A stretch of 64,000 nucleotides of DNA from NCBI RefSeq assembly GCF_000429825.1, contig NZ_AUCP01000006.1, forward strand, positions 62,001 through 126,000, written 5' to 3'. The translations under genes and the position numbers were made by a program. Source of the DNA: Cohnella thermotolerans DSM 17683. GTDB taxonomy: Bacteria; Bacillota; Bacilli; Paenibacillales; Paenibacillaceae. Positions 44,193 through 53,767 of this stretch are shown in pieces. The first letter of the stretch is position 1; the number at the start of each line of letters is the position of its first letter. The notes below the pieces were generated by a model that saw only the letters and a list, made by a program, of their open reading frames with translations, was not told the DNA's origin and did not search any database.

Positions 44193-45872
44193 ATGGATTC
44201 GGAAGAACGCTTTCTGACGGTTCGCGAAGCGCTGCAGCGCCCCTCGTTCCGCAACGCCCAGACGGTCGCGGGCGAGGACGGCCTGAGCCGCCGCGTCAGA
44301 TGGGTCCACATTCTCGAGACGTTCAGCTTCGAGGCGCTCATTCACGGGGATGAGATGATCCTGACCACCGGAATGGCCTTCAAGCTGGAGACCCGCTCCT
44401 CCGTCGCCTTCATGGAAAAACTGATCAAACAAAACGCCGCCTGCCTGTGCATCGAGCTCGGCCAATATTTCGATTCCGTGCCCGACGAGCTCAAGGAGCT
44501 GGCCGAACGCCACCGGTTCCCGCTCATCGTCTTCCCGAGCACGGTCCGGTTCGTCGATATTACGCAAGATTTGCATTCCCTGATCATTAACCGGCATCAT
44601 CGGATGCTGCAGGAGCTGGAGAGCATCTCACGCGAATTCTCCCGGCTGGCGCTGACCTCGCAAGCGACCGCGAACGTCCTCAAGCTGCTGCACCGGAGCG
44701 CGCAAGCCCAGGTCATCTATCGCCCGCTCGAAGGCAAGCCGGTCTTCATGCCGAACCCTTCCCCGGGCGAGCAGAACGCGATGCTGGAGCAGCTCGGCAG
44801 CTTCTGGGAAGAGACGGACGAGCTCAAAGTGAGCGGCGCCCCCTATTTGCGCGAGATCGAAGGAGCCACGTGGATCGTGAAGCCGGTCGGAGCGCTGGAG
44901 CAAATCTGGGCTTATCTGATTCTCGTCTGCCGCCATCAGCCCCGAGAGTTCGACTTCCTGCTTCTCGATTCCGCCTCGCTGTCGATCGCCCAGGAGCTGC
45001 TTCGCACCCGCTACATGGAAGAGCGCAAGCAGTTCGCGGAGAATATCTGGGTGGACGAGCTGCTGAGCGGCCGGGCCGACGACGACCAGCAGCTCAAGGC
45101 GCTCATCGGTCCCGACTTCAAAGGCTTGAACGAGCTCCACTTCCGGGTGTGCCTGTTCGAGATCGAAAACTTGTACGAGCTGAACCTCGATCCTTCGGAG
45201 AACGAGCTGGAGACGATCCGCTTCCACCTGTCCCTGCTGATCCGGTCGGCCTTCGAGAAGTTCTCCTTCCGGCCGCTCATCACGGTCAAGAACAACCGCC
45301 TGGCCGTCATTGCGCTCGACCGGAAGGCCAAAAGCCCGAACAGAGGCCGGCTCCAGCAGGCGCTGGAATCGGTTCTGTCGTTCCAGGCCGACGACAAGCT
45401 GAAGGAGCTGAAGCTGCTGGTCGGCGCGGGCAAGTCGCATCTGCATCTACGAAATGCATATTCCGGCTATCAGGAAGCCATTCAAGCTTTGTCGCTGTAC
45501 GCCTGTTACAAGAAACCGATACTGTTCTACGAAGAACTCGGCGTCTTCCAACTGCTGCTCAACCTCAACGACGGGAAAACGCTGCAAGCCTTCATCCGCA
45601 ATTATCTCGGCCCGATTATCGATTACGACGAAGCCCGCGGCAGCGAGCTGCTCACCACCCTGAAGGTATACCTCGACCACGACGGCTCCAAGCAAATCGC
45701 CGCCCAGAAGCTGTTCATCGTCCGGCAATCCCTGTATTACCGCCTGGAAAAGATCGCCGAGCTGCTGGGCGAAGACTTCATGTCGCCCGAGAACCGCATC
45801 TCCATTCAAGTGGCGCTGCGCGCCTACCAGCTGCTTCATCCCGACAAATTCGAGGAGAAGGCGGAGGGCTAA
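44193..45872 (+). CDS. PucR-family transcriptional regulator
   Basis: About 559 residues: N-terminal PucR sensory domain (FLTVREALQRPSFRNAQTVAG ... ILTTGMAF ... CLCIELGQYFDSVPDELKELAERHRFPLIVFP), a central CdaR GGDEF-like domain, and a C-terminal PucR helix-turn-helix (TLKVYLDHDGSKQIAAQKLF, RQSLYYRLEKIAELLG). Family members sense purine or pyrimidine breakdown products. I prefer ATG 44193, where the sensory domain begins, over the in-frame ATG 44148; neither has a strong ribosome-binding site. Divergence from preT makes it the likely regulator of the pyrimidine genes. Confidence 0.9.
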   Translation: MDSEERFLTVREALQRPSFRNAQTVAGEDGLSRRVRWVHILETFSFEALIHGDEMILTTGMAFKLETRSSVAFMEKLIKQNAACLCIELGQYFDSVPDELKELAERHRFPLIVFPSTVRFVDITQDLHSLIINRHHRMLQELESISREFSRLALTSQATANVLKLLHRSAQAQVIYRPLEGKPVFMPNPSPGEQNAMLEQLGSFWEETDELKVSGAPYLREIEGATWIVKPVGALEQIWAYLILVCRHQPREFDFLLLDSASLSIAQELLRTRYMEERKQFAENIWVDELLSGRADDDQQLKALIGPDFKGLNELHFRVCLFEIENLYELNLDPSENELETIRFHLSLLIRSAFEKFSFRPLITVKNNRLAVIALDRKAKSPNRGRLQQALESVLSFQADDKLKELKLLVGAGKSHLHLRNAYSGYQEAIQALSLYACYKKPILFYEELGVFQLLLNLNDGKTLQAFIRNYLGPIIDYDEARGSELLTTLKVYLDHDGSKQIAAQKLFIVRQSLYYRLEKIAELLGEDFMSPENRISIQVALRAYQLLHPDKFEEKAEG

Positions 45873-45893
45873 GCCCGAATCCCGCGAGTCCGC

Positions 45894-45921
45894 CTTCGGA
45901 GCGGACGGCTTCGCTCCGAAG
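45894..45921. terminator. Hairpin between convergent pucR and ABC operon
   Basis: CTTCGGAGC (45894-45902) pairs with GCTCCGAAG (45913-45921). There is no clear T tract; it probably ends both convergent transcripts or protects their 3' ends. Confidence 0.5.
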
Positions 45922-45950
45922 CCATCCGCCATCCGCGGCCATTCGGGCGT

Positions 45951-47069
45951 CTATTTCATCGCCATCTCCACAATTTCGTTCGTGTAGGCTTTCGTCGGAT
46001 CGGCCGCCGTCTTGATGACGCCGAATTGAAGGGCGATGTCGGCCGTCTGCTTGAAGGCCGCTTCGTCGATATAGCCGATCTTCGACTTGTCGAAGCCTTC
46101 CGGGGCGACCAGCTTGGCGACTTCCTGCATCATCGTCAGCTGATGCTCCTTCGTCGTGCTTCCGTCTTCGACGCTCTTCATGACGATATCCGTCGCGGCG
46201 GCCGGATCGGCGATCGCGTCTTGCCAGCCTTTGAGGGACGCCCTCACGAACTTGACAGCCGTCTCTTTGTTTTTATCCAGCCAACCCTTGTTCGCGAACA
46301 GGTTGTCTTCCAGCATGGCGACGCCTTCGGCGTTCATGTCGATGACGTTCATATCCTCCGCCTTCACGCCGGATTCCAGCGCGACGTGATATTCGTTGTA
46401 CGTCATCGCGGAAGCCGCGTCCAGCTCGCCGGAGAGGAATTGGTCCATCGTGAAGCCTTGCTTCGTGAACTTGAGGTCTTTGTTCGGGTCGAGCTTATAC
46501 TTGTCGAACAGCGCCAGCAGCTCGTACTCGTTGCCGCCCATCCAGTTGCCGACCTTCTTGCCCTTCAGATCGGCCGGGCCGTTAATGCCTGCGGACTTCT
46601 TGGAGACGAGCACCAGGCCGCTCTTCTGATAAATTTGCGAGATTTCGACCAGCGGCAGGCCCTGCTCCTGATGCGCCAAAAGGCTCGCGACCCAGTCGAC
46701 GCCGATGTCGGCCGCGCCGTTCGCCACCTGCTGCTCCGGTACGATATCGGGTCCTCCCGGGACGATCTCGACGTCCAGCCCCTCGTCCTTGTAATAGCCT
46801 TTGTCCAGCGCGACGAAGTACCCCGCGAACTGGGCTTGCGGCACCCACTTGAGCTGCAGCTTCACCTTGACCGGCTCGGCGGACGGCGTCTCGCTCGCGG
46901 CTTCCGTGGAAGCCGGGGCGGCCGAGGACTCGGAAGCCGATCCGGACGGGCTCGGACTCGCCGCCGGCTCGTTGTTGCCTCCGCCTCCGCAAGCCGTCGC
47001 CGCCGCGACGAACACCAGCATCAGAGCCAATAGCCATACGCTTCTGTAATGCCCTTTTCTCCCGTTCAT
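45951..47069 (-). CDS. NMT1/THI5-like ABC transporter substrate-binding lipoprotein
   Basis: 372 residues: signal peptide with lipobox ATAC (Cys 27), Ser/Ala/Pro-rich linker (~28-66), and an NMT1 domain beginning KLQLKWVPQAQFAGYFVALDKG, then DVEIVPGGPDIVPEQQVANGAADIGV. Family members bind pyrimidines, riboflavin or thiamine precursors and similar small rings. The CCCFC motif of thiamine-precursor proteins is absent. It is the last gene of an operon ATPase - permease - permease - binding protein on the minus strand next to pucR and preTA/hydA. I infer uptake of uracil, thymine or a related base; nucleosides remain possible. Confidence 0.9.
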   Translation of the reverse strand: MNGRKGHYRSVWLLALMLVFVAAATACGGGGNNEPAASPSPSGSASESSAAPASTEAASETPSAEPVKVKLQLKWVPQAQFAGYFVALDKGYYKDEGLDVEIVPGGPDIVPEQQVANGAADIGVDWVASLLAHQEQGLPLVEISQIYQKSGLVLVSKKSAGINGPADLKGKKVGNWMGGNEYELLALFDKYKLDPNKDLKFTKQGFTMDQFLSGELDAASAMTYNEYHVALESGVKAEDMNVIDMNAEGVAMLEDNLFANKGWLDKNKETAVKFVRASLKGWQDAIADPAAATDIVMKSVEDGSTTKEHQLTMMQEVAKLVAPEGFDKSKIGYIDEAAFKQTADIALQFGVIKTAADPTKAYTNEIVEMAMK

Positions 47070-47193
47070 TCGGTTCTCTCCCTTATTTGGATGATGAACA
47101 CAGCAGGATTTTGTGGAGTAAAGATTTTATGCGATCGGCAAAGCGGAGGCCGAACGGCCCGCCGTCCTGCCGGCTGTGCTGCCATGGTGCGGC

Positions 47194-48042
47194 TTACGTT
47201 CGTTGCGATGGATGCCAGCGGATGAACGCCTTCTCCAGGCGCTCCACGATCAGATAGAAGAGGACGCCCGCGACCGCCGCCACGACGATGCAGGACCAGC
47301 CGAGCGGCATCTGGGCCACCTTGATCGAATTGGAGAGCAGATAGCCGAGCCCGCGCGACGAGAAGAAAAACTCGCCGACGATCGCCCCGATCATACTGGC
47401 CGTCGCGTTGATCTTGAGCGCGGTGAACACGTAAGGAAGGCTGTTCGCGATGCGCAAATACGTGAACGTCTCGCGCTTCTTCGCCGCGTAGGAAACCATC
47501 AGGTCGAGCGCCAGCGGATCGACGCTGTTCAGCCCCTTGTACGCGTTCATCGCCATCGCGGCCATCGTCGTCGCCGTCACGATGGCAACGCGGGAGCCGA
47601 TGCCGTCGCCGAACCACAGGTTCATGATCGGAGCGAGCGCGACGATCGGAACCGCGTTCAGCGCGGCGGCGAGCGGAATGCCGCCGAAGCCCCAGCGGGG
47701 CCACAGCGTGGCGACCAGCGCCGCCAGGAAGCCCAGCGCGGAGCCGGCGAGCATGCCGAGCACCGCTTCGCTCATCGTATAGCGCGTATAGGACAGAAGC
47801 AGATCGATGTTGCCGGTCACCGCCTTCCCAATGGCGGAGGGGAGCGGCAGCTGGTAAACCTTAAGCTGAAATAGCGAGTGAAAAACCTTGAACTGCCAGA
47901 GCGCCAGAAACAGAATACCCGCAGCCATCGGAAGCGCGATCCGGACGGCGGCTGCGCCCGTCCCCCGGCTTCTTCTCGCCGGAGCGCCCGCAGAGCTTGC
48001 GACGGCGGGTGCCGTGAGGCCCGTCAGGGATTCCCCTTCCAT
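47194..48042 (-). CDS. ABC transporter permease, SsuC/TauC-like (pyrimidine-type importer)
   Basis: A 282-residue permease with about six membrane segments and an EAA-type loop (DPLALDLMVSYAAKKRETFTYLRI). The start ATG overlaps the stop of the other permease as ATGA, with AAAGGAGG 9 nt upstream; the longer frame is a shadow of that gene. The ~45-residue Ala/Arg-rich N-terminal tail is long for the family. It forms the channel with the permease at 48042-48854, served by the ATPase at 48858. Confidence 0.92.
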   Translation of the reverse strand: MEGESLTGLTAPAVASSAGAPARRSRGTGAAAVRIALPMAAGILFLALWQFKVFHSLFQLKVYQLPLPSAIGKAVTGNIDLLLSYTRYTMSEAVLGMLAGSALGFLAALVATLWPRWGFGGIPLAAALNAVPIVALAPIMNLWFGDGIGSRVAIVTATTMAAMAMNAYKGLNSVDPLALDLMVSYAAKKRETFTYLRIANSLPYVFTALKINATASMIGAIVGEFFFSSRGLGYLLSNSIKVAQMPLGWSCIVVAAVAGVLFYLIVERLEKAFIRWHPSQRT

Positions 48043-48854
48043 CAGCGAGCGCCTCCTTTCGCCCGGAAGTCGGGCTGCCAGGGCGAGACGGCACGTTCGA
48101 GCAGGCTGATGATCCAGTAGCTGAGCACGCCGAGCAGCGCGCCGACGATAACCGTCGCCCAGAACATATAAGCGTGGGAAGATCCGTAATAGAGGTTGCG
48201 AAGCATGATGACGCCGATGCCGTGCTGGGCACCCATCAGCTCGACCAGAATCGCTCCGGTCACCGACAGCGGGGCGGCGATCTTCAAGCCGCCGAACAAT
48301 CCGGGCAGCGAGGCGGGAAAGCGCAGCTTCCAATAGACGCTCCACGGCTTGGCCGCGTAGGAATGCATAAGCTCCAGCGCCGAAGGCTGCACGCTGCGGA
48401 GCCCCCGAAGCATGTTGAGGGCGACCGGGAAGAAGGTGATGTAGCCGGAGATGAGAATGCGCGACAGCTTCTCGTCGCGGACGATTCCGTAGATGATCGG
48501 CGCCAGCCCCAGAATCGGAATCATCTGCGAGGCGATCGCATACGGGAACGCCAACTGCTCGATCCGCTTCGACGCGCTCATCAGCACGGCCAGCGCCGCT
48601 CCGGCAGCCGCCCCGAGAAGGAAGCCCAGCGCGGCGTTGCCGAAGGTGACTCTGCCTTCCTTCAGCAGGGTCGGGGCGTAGTCGCCCATCGTCCGAACGA
48701 TCTCGTGCACGTAAGGAAGCTTGGATTGCGCGAGCGGCACGTGCCTCGCTTCAAGCAAATACCAGGAGACGAGCTCCCACAAAGCGAGCAAGGAGACGGC
48801 CCACACGAGGACCGGCAGCGCGCGGCCGCGCGACAGGAAGGTACGCCCTCTCAC
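48042..48854 (-). CDS. ABC transporter permease, SsuC/TauC-like (pyrimidine-type importer)
   Basis: A 270-residue permease: membrane segments from LPVLVWAVSLLALWELVSWYL, EAA-type loop (QPSALELMHSYAAKPWSVYWKLRFPASLPG). It lies 3 bp after the ATPase and overlaps the next permease by 1 nt, so all four transporter genes are one transcript. Two different permeases suggest a heterodimeric channel, as in NMT1-type importers from pyrimidine-degradation clusters. Confidence 0.92.
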   Translation of the reverse strand: MRGRTFLSRGRALPVLVWAVSLLALWELVSWYLLEARHVPLAQSKLPYVHEIVRTMGDYAPTLLKEGRVTFGNAALGFLLGAAAGAALAVLMSASKRIEQLAFPYAIASQMIPILGLAPIIYGIVRDEKLSRILISGYITFFPVALNMLRGLRSVQPSALELMHSYAAKPWSVYWKLRFPASLPGLFGGLKIAAPLSVTGAILVELMGAQHGIGVIMLRNLYYGSSHAYMFWATVIVGALLGVLSYWIISLLERAVSPWQPDFRAKGGAR

Positions 48855-48857
48855 CCG

Positions 48858-49640
<783 letters not shown>

Positions 49641-49698
49641 CTTCGTTCCCCCTCCCAACCCGTTGCGCGCGAGAATCCGGTTTACGAACATAAGTTGT

Positions 49699-49724
49699 GT
49701 AATGTTTATGTTATTTTACATTAC
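49699..49724. promoter_or_regulatory. Inverted repeat in the leader of the ABC operon
   Basis: GTAATGT (49699-49705) and ACATTAC (49718-49724) are perfect arms, 12 nt apart, in AT-rich DNA about 60-85 nt before the ATPase start. TGTGTAATATAATATAAC at about 49844 repeats part of it and could be the promoter. Confidence 0.45.
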
Positions 49725-49769
49725 TCTAATTGATTAATACCCATCTTACACGCAGGAATATCGTTATTC

Positions 49770-49820
49770 ATTAGACATTTCGTCAAATCGGCACCGTCCG
49801 TTTCAGTCAAAACGTCTATT
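49770..49820. promoter_or_regulatory. Candidate shared pyrimidine-catabolism operators, ABC copies
   Basis: Minus strand GACGAAATGTCTAAT (49784-49770) and plus strand GTCAAAACGTCTATT (49806-49820), facing each other with centres 36 bp apart. The first matches the mmsA site at 9 of 15 positions, including the whole TGTCTAAT half. Confidence 0.45.
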
Positions 49821-49869
49821 TTCGAGCCTCTTGCGTCTTTTTTGTGTAATATAATATAACATTAACCCT

Positions 49870-50181
49870 TCGACTTCGCCTCCGGTCCCGCGACTGCGCA
49901 TCGGTGTTCGAGCTCTATTGCAGGCTTATCCCCGTACCTCAGATGTTCACCCGCTCGGCCCCCCGTTCGCGCGGGCTCCCTTCGCACGCTTCCGCCGATC
50001 GCGGCTCCCCTTTCGCGGGAATCGCTCTTCCAGTTGCGGCTATCGGGCAGCTTATCCTCATCCCTAATCGCGGAGGATCGTGTCCGTCGCTTTCGCTTAG
50101 GACGATCGGCTGAGCGGAGGGGATAAGCCTACAAATGTCGGGGAAAGCGGAGAGAGGGCCGATCACGTGCATCGGACAAAT
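49870..50181. repeat. Intergenic region bounded by inverted GGCTTATCCCC repeats
   Basis: AGGCTTATCCCC (49922-49933) and GGGGATAAGCCT (50119-50130) are inverted copies ~185 bp apart, and GCAGCTTATCCTC lies at about 50049. No gene is visible between them. They belong to the same repeat family as 14801-14819 and 26372-26396. Confidence 0.5.
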
Positions 50182-50208
50182 AAAAAAAGAACGCCCGAAG
50201 GCGTTCTT
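50182..50208 (-). terminator. Rho-independent terminator after NDH-2 gene
   Basis: AAGAACGCC and GGCGTTCTT close a tetraloop; on the minus strand a run of seven T follows. Confidence 0.85.
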
Positions 50209-50249
50209 CCGCAGCCGCAGCCGTCCGGCGAAGCCGGAGGCGGCAGGGT

Positions 50250-51431
50250 TTAATAAGCGTATGCGAACAAGCCGTTGATGTGCGACAGGTAGCGGATGTT
50301 GCTCGCTTCCTTCATGAGCGTCGCCGGCGTGCCTTTGAGTCGGATGTTGTTGCCGCCGATCATGGCGACGCCGTCTTTGCGGCCCAGGCTTCCGAGCGTG
50401 CCGGAGAAGACCGGGTTGAAGGCTTCCATCTTGCCGCCTTTGATCAGGGCAGCCAGGTTGCGGCCGACCGTCTCGCCCATCTGCCAGGCAAGCTGAGCCG
50501 TCGGCGGATAAGGACGGGCGCCTTCGCTCGGAATGACGACGGCGCAGTCTCCGGCCAGGAACACGTCCGGGTGCGAGGTGGATTGCAGCGTCTCGGTAAC
50601 GGAAGCGCGGCCGCGGTTCACTTCGATGCCGCAGTTGGCGACGATCGGATGGCCTTGGACGCCGCCCGTCCAGATGATCGTGTTCGCTTCCAGCACGCGG
50701 CCATCCTTCAGCGATACCGAGTTCTTGGTCGCTTCCGTAATCGCTACGCCCGTGATGATTTCGACGCCGCGCTTCTCGAGGCTCGTGACCGCGCGCTCGA
50801 TGAGCTCAGGCGGCAGAACCGGCAGAATGGCCGGGCCGGCTTCGACGACGTACAGCTTGATGTCGGCGAAGTCGATGCCTTTGGAGCGGCAAACTTCCGG
50901 CAGACGGTCGGCGAATTCGCCAACCAGCTCGATGCCGGTCAAGCCGCCGCCGCCCACGACGATCGTGGCGTCGGCTTTGTTGCCGGATTGCTTGTACGCA
51001 TCCAGGCGGTCGTAGACGTGAGCGCGAATGCGGTTCGCGTCGTCGACGGATTTCAGCGTGAAGCTGTTTTCCTGCAGGCCCGGAATGCCGAAGAACGCCG
51101 TCTCGCTGCCGAGGGCGACGACGAGCGCGTCATAAGTGACGGTAGCGCCGCTGGCGAGCAATACTTTCTTGTCGTTCGGCTTGATCTCGGAGACCGTATC
51201 GATGAGAAGATTGACGTCTTTGCCCTTGAGCAGCTTCTCAAGCGGCAGCGCGACGGCTTTCTCCTTGATGGTGTCGCCGGCGAGGCGGTGAAGCTCGGTG
51301 ATGATCTGGTGCGTCGGGTAACGGTTCACAAGCGTAATCCGGGCTTCGGCCGGGCTCAGGTCTTTGCGCGCCGTGAGAGCCGCCAACAAGCCGCCGTAAC
51401 CGCCGCCCAGAATCAGAATATGTTTAGACAT
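50250..51431 (-). CDS. Type II NADH dehydrogenase (NDH-2-like FAD oxidoreductase)
   Basis: 393 residues. FAD loop HILILGGGYGGLLAAL at the N-terminus, NAD loop TIVVGGGGLTGIELVGEFAD at ~155-175, and FLAGDCAVV near 300 for FAD. It transfers electrons from NADH to menaquinone without pumping protons, at the inner face of the membrane. In-frame ATGs at 51437 and 51431 are both possible; 51431 has GGAGG at correct distance. It follows the DUF1641 gene by 35 bp. YumB/YutJ-type proteins of Bacillales are the nearest group I recognise. Confidence 0.9.
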   Translation of the reverse strand: MSKHILILGGGYGGLLAALTARKDLSPAEARITLVNRYPTHQIITELHRLAGDTIKEKAVALPLEKLLKGKDVNLLIDTVSEIKPNDKKVLLASGATVTYDALVVALGSETAFFGIPGLQENSFTLKSVDDANRIRAHVYDRLDAYKQSGNKADATIVVGGGGLTGIELVGEFADRLPEVCRSKGIDFADIKLYVVEAGPAILPVLPPELIERAVTSLEKRGVEIITGVAITEATKNSVSLKDGRVLEANTIIWTGGVQGHPIVANCGIEVNRGRASVTETLQSTSHPDVFLAGDCAVVIPSEGARPYPPTAQLAWQMGETVGRNLAALIKGGKMEAFNPVFSGTLGSLGRKDGVAMIGGNNIRLKGTPATLMKEASNIRYLSHINGLFAYAY

Positions 51432-51466
51432 GTCCATCCTCCGTTCTTATCCGTTGTGAGGTTTGA

Positions 51467-51901
51467 TCAGCGTTGTTGTTTGTTTTCCGCCAAAACGCTC
51501 AAGAAAGCTTGCGCGAAGCGCAGCGTCTTCTGCACTTGCGGATCCTTCAGCATCCGCAGAATGCCGAACAGCCCGATCGTGGTCGTGTCGGCTTGCGCGC
51601 GGTCGTTCGCTTCGATGGCCGCCGCGGCGATTCCTTTCGCCTTCTCGGCGACCGGCTTGACGAATTCGCCGATGCCGTGCGCAAAGTCGTTGATCAGCAC
51701 CTTGTCGGTGGCGACGGTCTGCGCGAAATCGTACGCCTTGGTCAGGAAAGTGACCATTTCGGCCAGCTTGGGCAGGTTATCCACCAACACGGTAAGGGAT
51801 TCCTGGACTTCCGGCTTCAACAATTGATCAAGCACATCTTGCGAATTGCGTTCTACTGGGGCTTCTTGCGTTTCGAGCGCTTCTTGCGAAATTTGCGACA
51901 T
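51467..51901 (-). CDS. DUF1641 domain-containing protein
   Basis: 144 residues, recognised by DVLDQLLKPEVQESLTVLVDNLPKL and the C-terminal LFGILRMLKDPQVQKTLRFAQAFL. These short helical proteins (YrhD-like) accompany NDH-2 or formate dehydrogenase genes in Firmicutes and may be membrane-associated partners. First gene of a two-gene operon with the NDH-2 gene. AGGAGG lies just upstream of ATG 51901. No proven function is known to me. Confidence 0.88.
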   Translation of the reverse strand: MSQISQEALETQEAPVERNSQDVLDQLLKPEVQESLTVLVDNLPKLAEMVTFLTKAYDFAQTVATDKVLINDFAHGIGEFVKPVAEKAKGIAAAAIEANDRAQADTTTIGLFGILRMLKDPQVQKTLRFAQAFLSVLAENKQQR

Positions 51902-52336
51902 GCGTGACGTCCTCCTTTGCAGTCATTTCCTAATCGGTTGCGGTCTCCGTTCCTGACGTGCACGTATCGATCCGGTCCCAGCCTGCGCGAACTTTGTACC
52001 ATTTTTCACATAAAAGGCCGTCCCATGACGGCGGTATCCATGCAAAATCGCGTCGAAACAATTCTCAGCTGCTTCCGTCTTCGCTCACCGTGAACAGGCA
52101 GGTCGAATCTGAACCTTTCTTGTCTATTCTACACCGGATGAAGGCAAACTTAAAATAAAAATCTTTGCTTTTTCGATCGCTAAGTTCTGTAAATTGTGAT
52201 TTATGGCACAAAATCCGACGGAATCGGCTTCATACGGCTATTATGGCGCTTCTGTTGCGCCTCTTATTCCCTCCGGCGGCGGCCGGCGCCGATTTTGCTG
52301 CGGACGCGCCAAGCCGCCGCCGGGGCCGGTCCGCCG
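51902..52336. other. Intergenic region, no gene seen
   Basis: This 435-bp gap holds a weak minus-strand promoter candidate for the DUF1641 operon (TTTAAG, 17 nt, TAGAAT near 52128-52156). The rest has no supported coding frame, repeat or terminator that I can identify. Confidence 0.4.
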
Positions 52337-53512
52337 TCAGGAACGGCGAGCGGCTTTGCCTTCGTTGTAAGCGCGCAGCAGCGTATGCCGGTTCAGGCGG
52401 ACGCGATGCGCTTCCGCGAGGCTCCGTTCCAGCAGTTCGGGTTCGACGCCCAGCTCTTCGATCGTCGCCGGTCCCCCGACCTTCCGGAGCAGGCCGCGAA
52501 TGGCGTCCGCCGAAGGGACGCGTTCCAGCGCCAGCCGAAGCTTCTCCGCGGCTTCCGCGCTTCCGGCGGCTTCCTCGAACGCGAGCGAATGATACAGGCC
52601 GCTGATCTCGGCGCAGGCGACGCCCACCTTGGCGCCGTGCAGCAACGCGCGCCGGCCCGTCCGCATGAATTCCATCTCCCAATAATGGGACAGGTGGTGT
52701 TCGGCGCCCGACGCGGGATGGGATTGGCCGAAAATGAGCATCGCCAGCCCGGATTCGATCAAAGCCCGGATGAGCAGGCGAATTCCCTCTTCCGTCCGGC
52801 TTCCGATCGCTTCCGCGTTCTCCGCGCAATCGGCCAGCGCCCGCTCCGTAATTGCCGCCACCAATTCGGAGTAGGGCTCGCCGGCCGTCAGTCGGCCGAA
52901 CGTCCAGTCGAACAGCGACGTATACTTGCCGAGCATGTCCCCGAACCCGGCGGCCACCATCCGGGGAGGCGCCTGCCGGAGCACGTCGAGGTCGGCGAAA
53001 ATCGCCAGCGGCCCGATGGCCTGGACCGTTATTTTCTCCCCTCGAATGACGATGGGCGCGCCTTTGGAATTGAAGCCGTCGACCGACGGGGCGGTCGGCA
53101 CCGAGACGAACGGAATGCCCGCCGTATACGCGGCGTATCGCGAAATATCGTGCAGCGTGCCCGATCCGGCGGCTACGATCACGTCCGCCTTAACCCGCTG
53201 AACGTCCAGCAGCACCTGGACGATCGACGCTTCGTCCGCGATGACGTCGCCCAGTTTGTCCGGCTTCACCAGCGTCAGCTCCGGCTCCAGTCCAAGAGCC
53301 GCCAGATCCTGGAGCAGCCGGTCGCCGGCCACCTTCACAGTGTTCGTGTCCGCGACGATCAGAGGCTTGCGGAAGCCTTTCTCTTTTATATAAGGCGCCG
53401 CCAAGGACAAAGCGCCCGCCTCGGCCACGATCGGCTCCGGAAACGCCGTCTCGATCCGGACCCCGCGCGCCTCGGCCGCTTCGCGTATTCTTGCCGTCAA
53501 ATCTGCCGTCAT
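52337..53512 (-). CDS. sn-Glycerol-1-phosphate dehydrogenase (AraM/EgsA)
   Basis: Makes glycerol-1-phosphate from dihydroxyacetone phosphate with NAD(P)H. 391 residues in the iron/nickel-dependent alcohol dehydrogenase-like fold: KPLIVADTNTVKVAG, the nucleotide loop VIVAAGSGTLHDISRYAAY, FVSVPTAPSVDGFNSKGAP, and metal ligands in AAGFGDMLGKYTSLFDW, EHHLSHYWEM and LLHGAKVGV. In Bacillus the product feeds heptaprenylglyceryl phosphate. Single gene, divergent from the sugar-binding protein at 53768. In other Bacillales the gene can be linked to arabinose genes; here no such neighbour exists. Confidence 0.93.
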   Translation of the reverse strand: MTADLTARIREAAEARGVRIETAFPEPIVAEAGALSLAAPYIKEKGFRKPLIVADTNTVKVAGDRLLQDLAALGLEPELTLVKPDKLGDVIADEASIVQVLLDVQRVKADVIVAAGSGTLHDISRYAAYTAGIPFVSVPTAPSVDGFNSKGAPIVIRGEKITVQAIGPLAIFADLDVLRQAPPRMVAAGFGDMLGKYTSLFDWTFGRLTAGEPYSELVAAITERALADCAENAEAIGSRTEEGIRLLIRALIESGLAMLIFGQSHPASGAEHHLSHYWEMEFMRTGRRALLHGAKVGVACAEISGLYHSLAFEEAAGSAEAAEKLRLALERVPSADAIRGLLRKVGGPATIEELGVEPELLERSLAEAHRVRLNRHTLLRAYNEGKAARRS

Positions 53513-53706
53513 GCTCGGTTCAGCTCCCTCTCCCGTTTTTCGAATCCGCCAACTTCCTTATCATACCGCAAACCTCCCGCCGGACGGAATCCTTCGCGAT
53601 TCCGCGCACGATTGCCTGCAGCCTCCGCCCGCCGCCTCCTTTAATCGAAAGTCCCGGTTTCTACTAAGATCTTGAAAAAGCAAACCTGAAATATTAAGTT
53701 CCCGCA

Positions 53707-53735
53707 TTGTTGCCGAGAGACTGGCGATCGATAAT
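53707..53735 (+). promoter_or_regulatory. Candidate promoter of the third sugar ABC operon
   Basis: TTGTTG (53707-53712), 17 nt, GATAAT (53730-53735), 33 nt before the TTG start at 53768. Confidence 0.55.
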
Positions 53736-53767
53736 GAGGATACATCCGTTAAGAGGGGGATACGAAC

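Noticed and set aside
45951-47069. Binding protein as a thiamine-precursor (HMP) receptor
   Set aside because: The CCCFC motif of ThiY-type proteins is missing and the neighbours are pyrimidine catabolism genes; no thiamine riboswitch was seen upstream.
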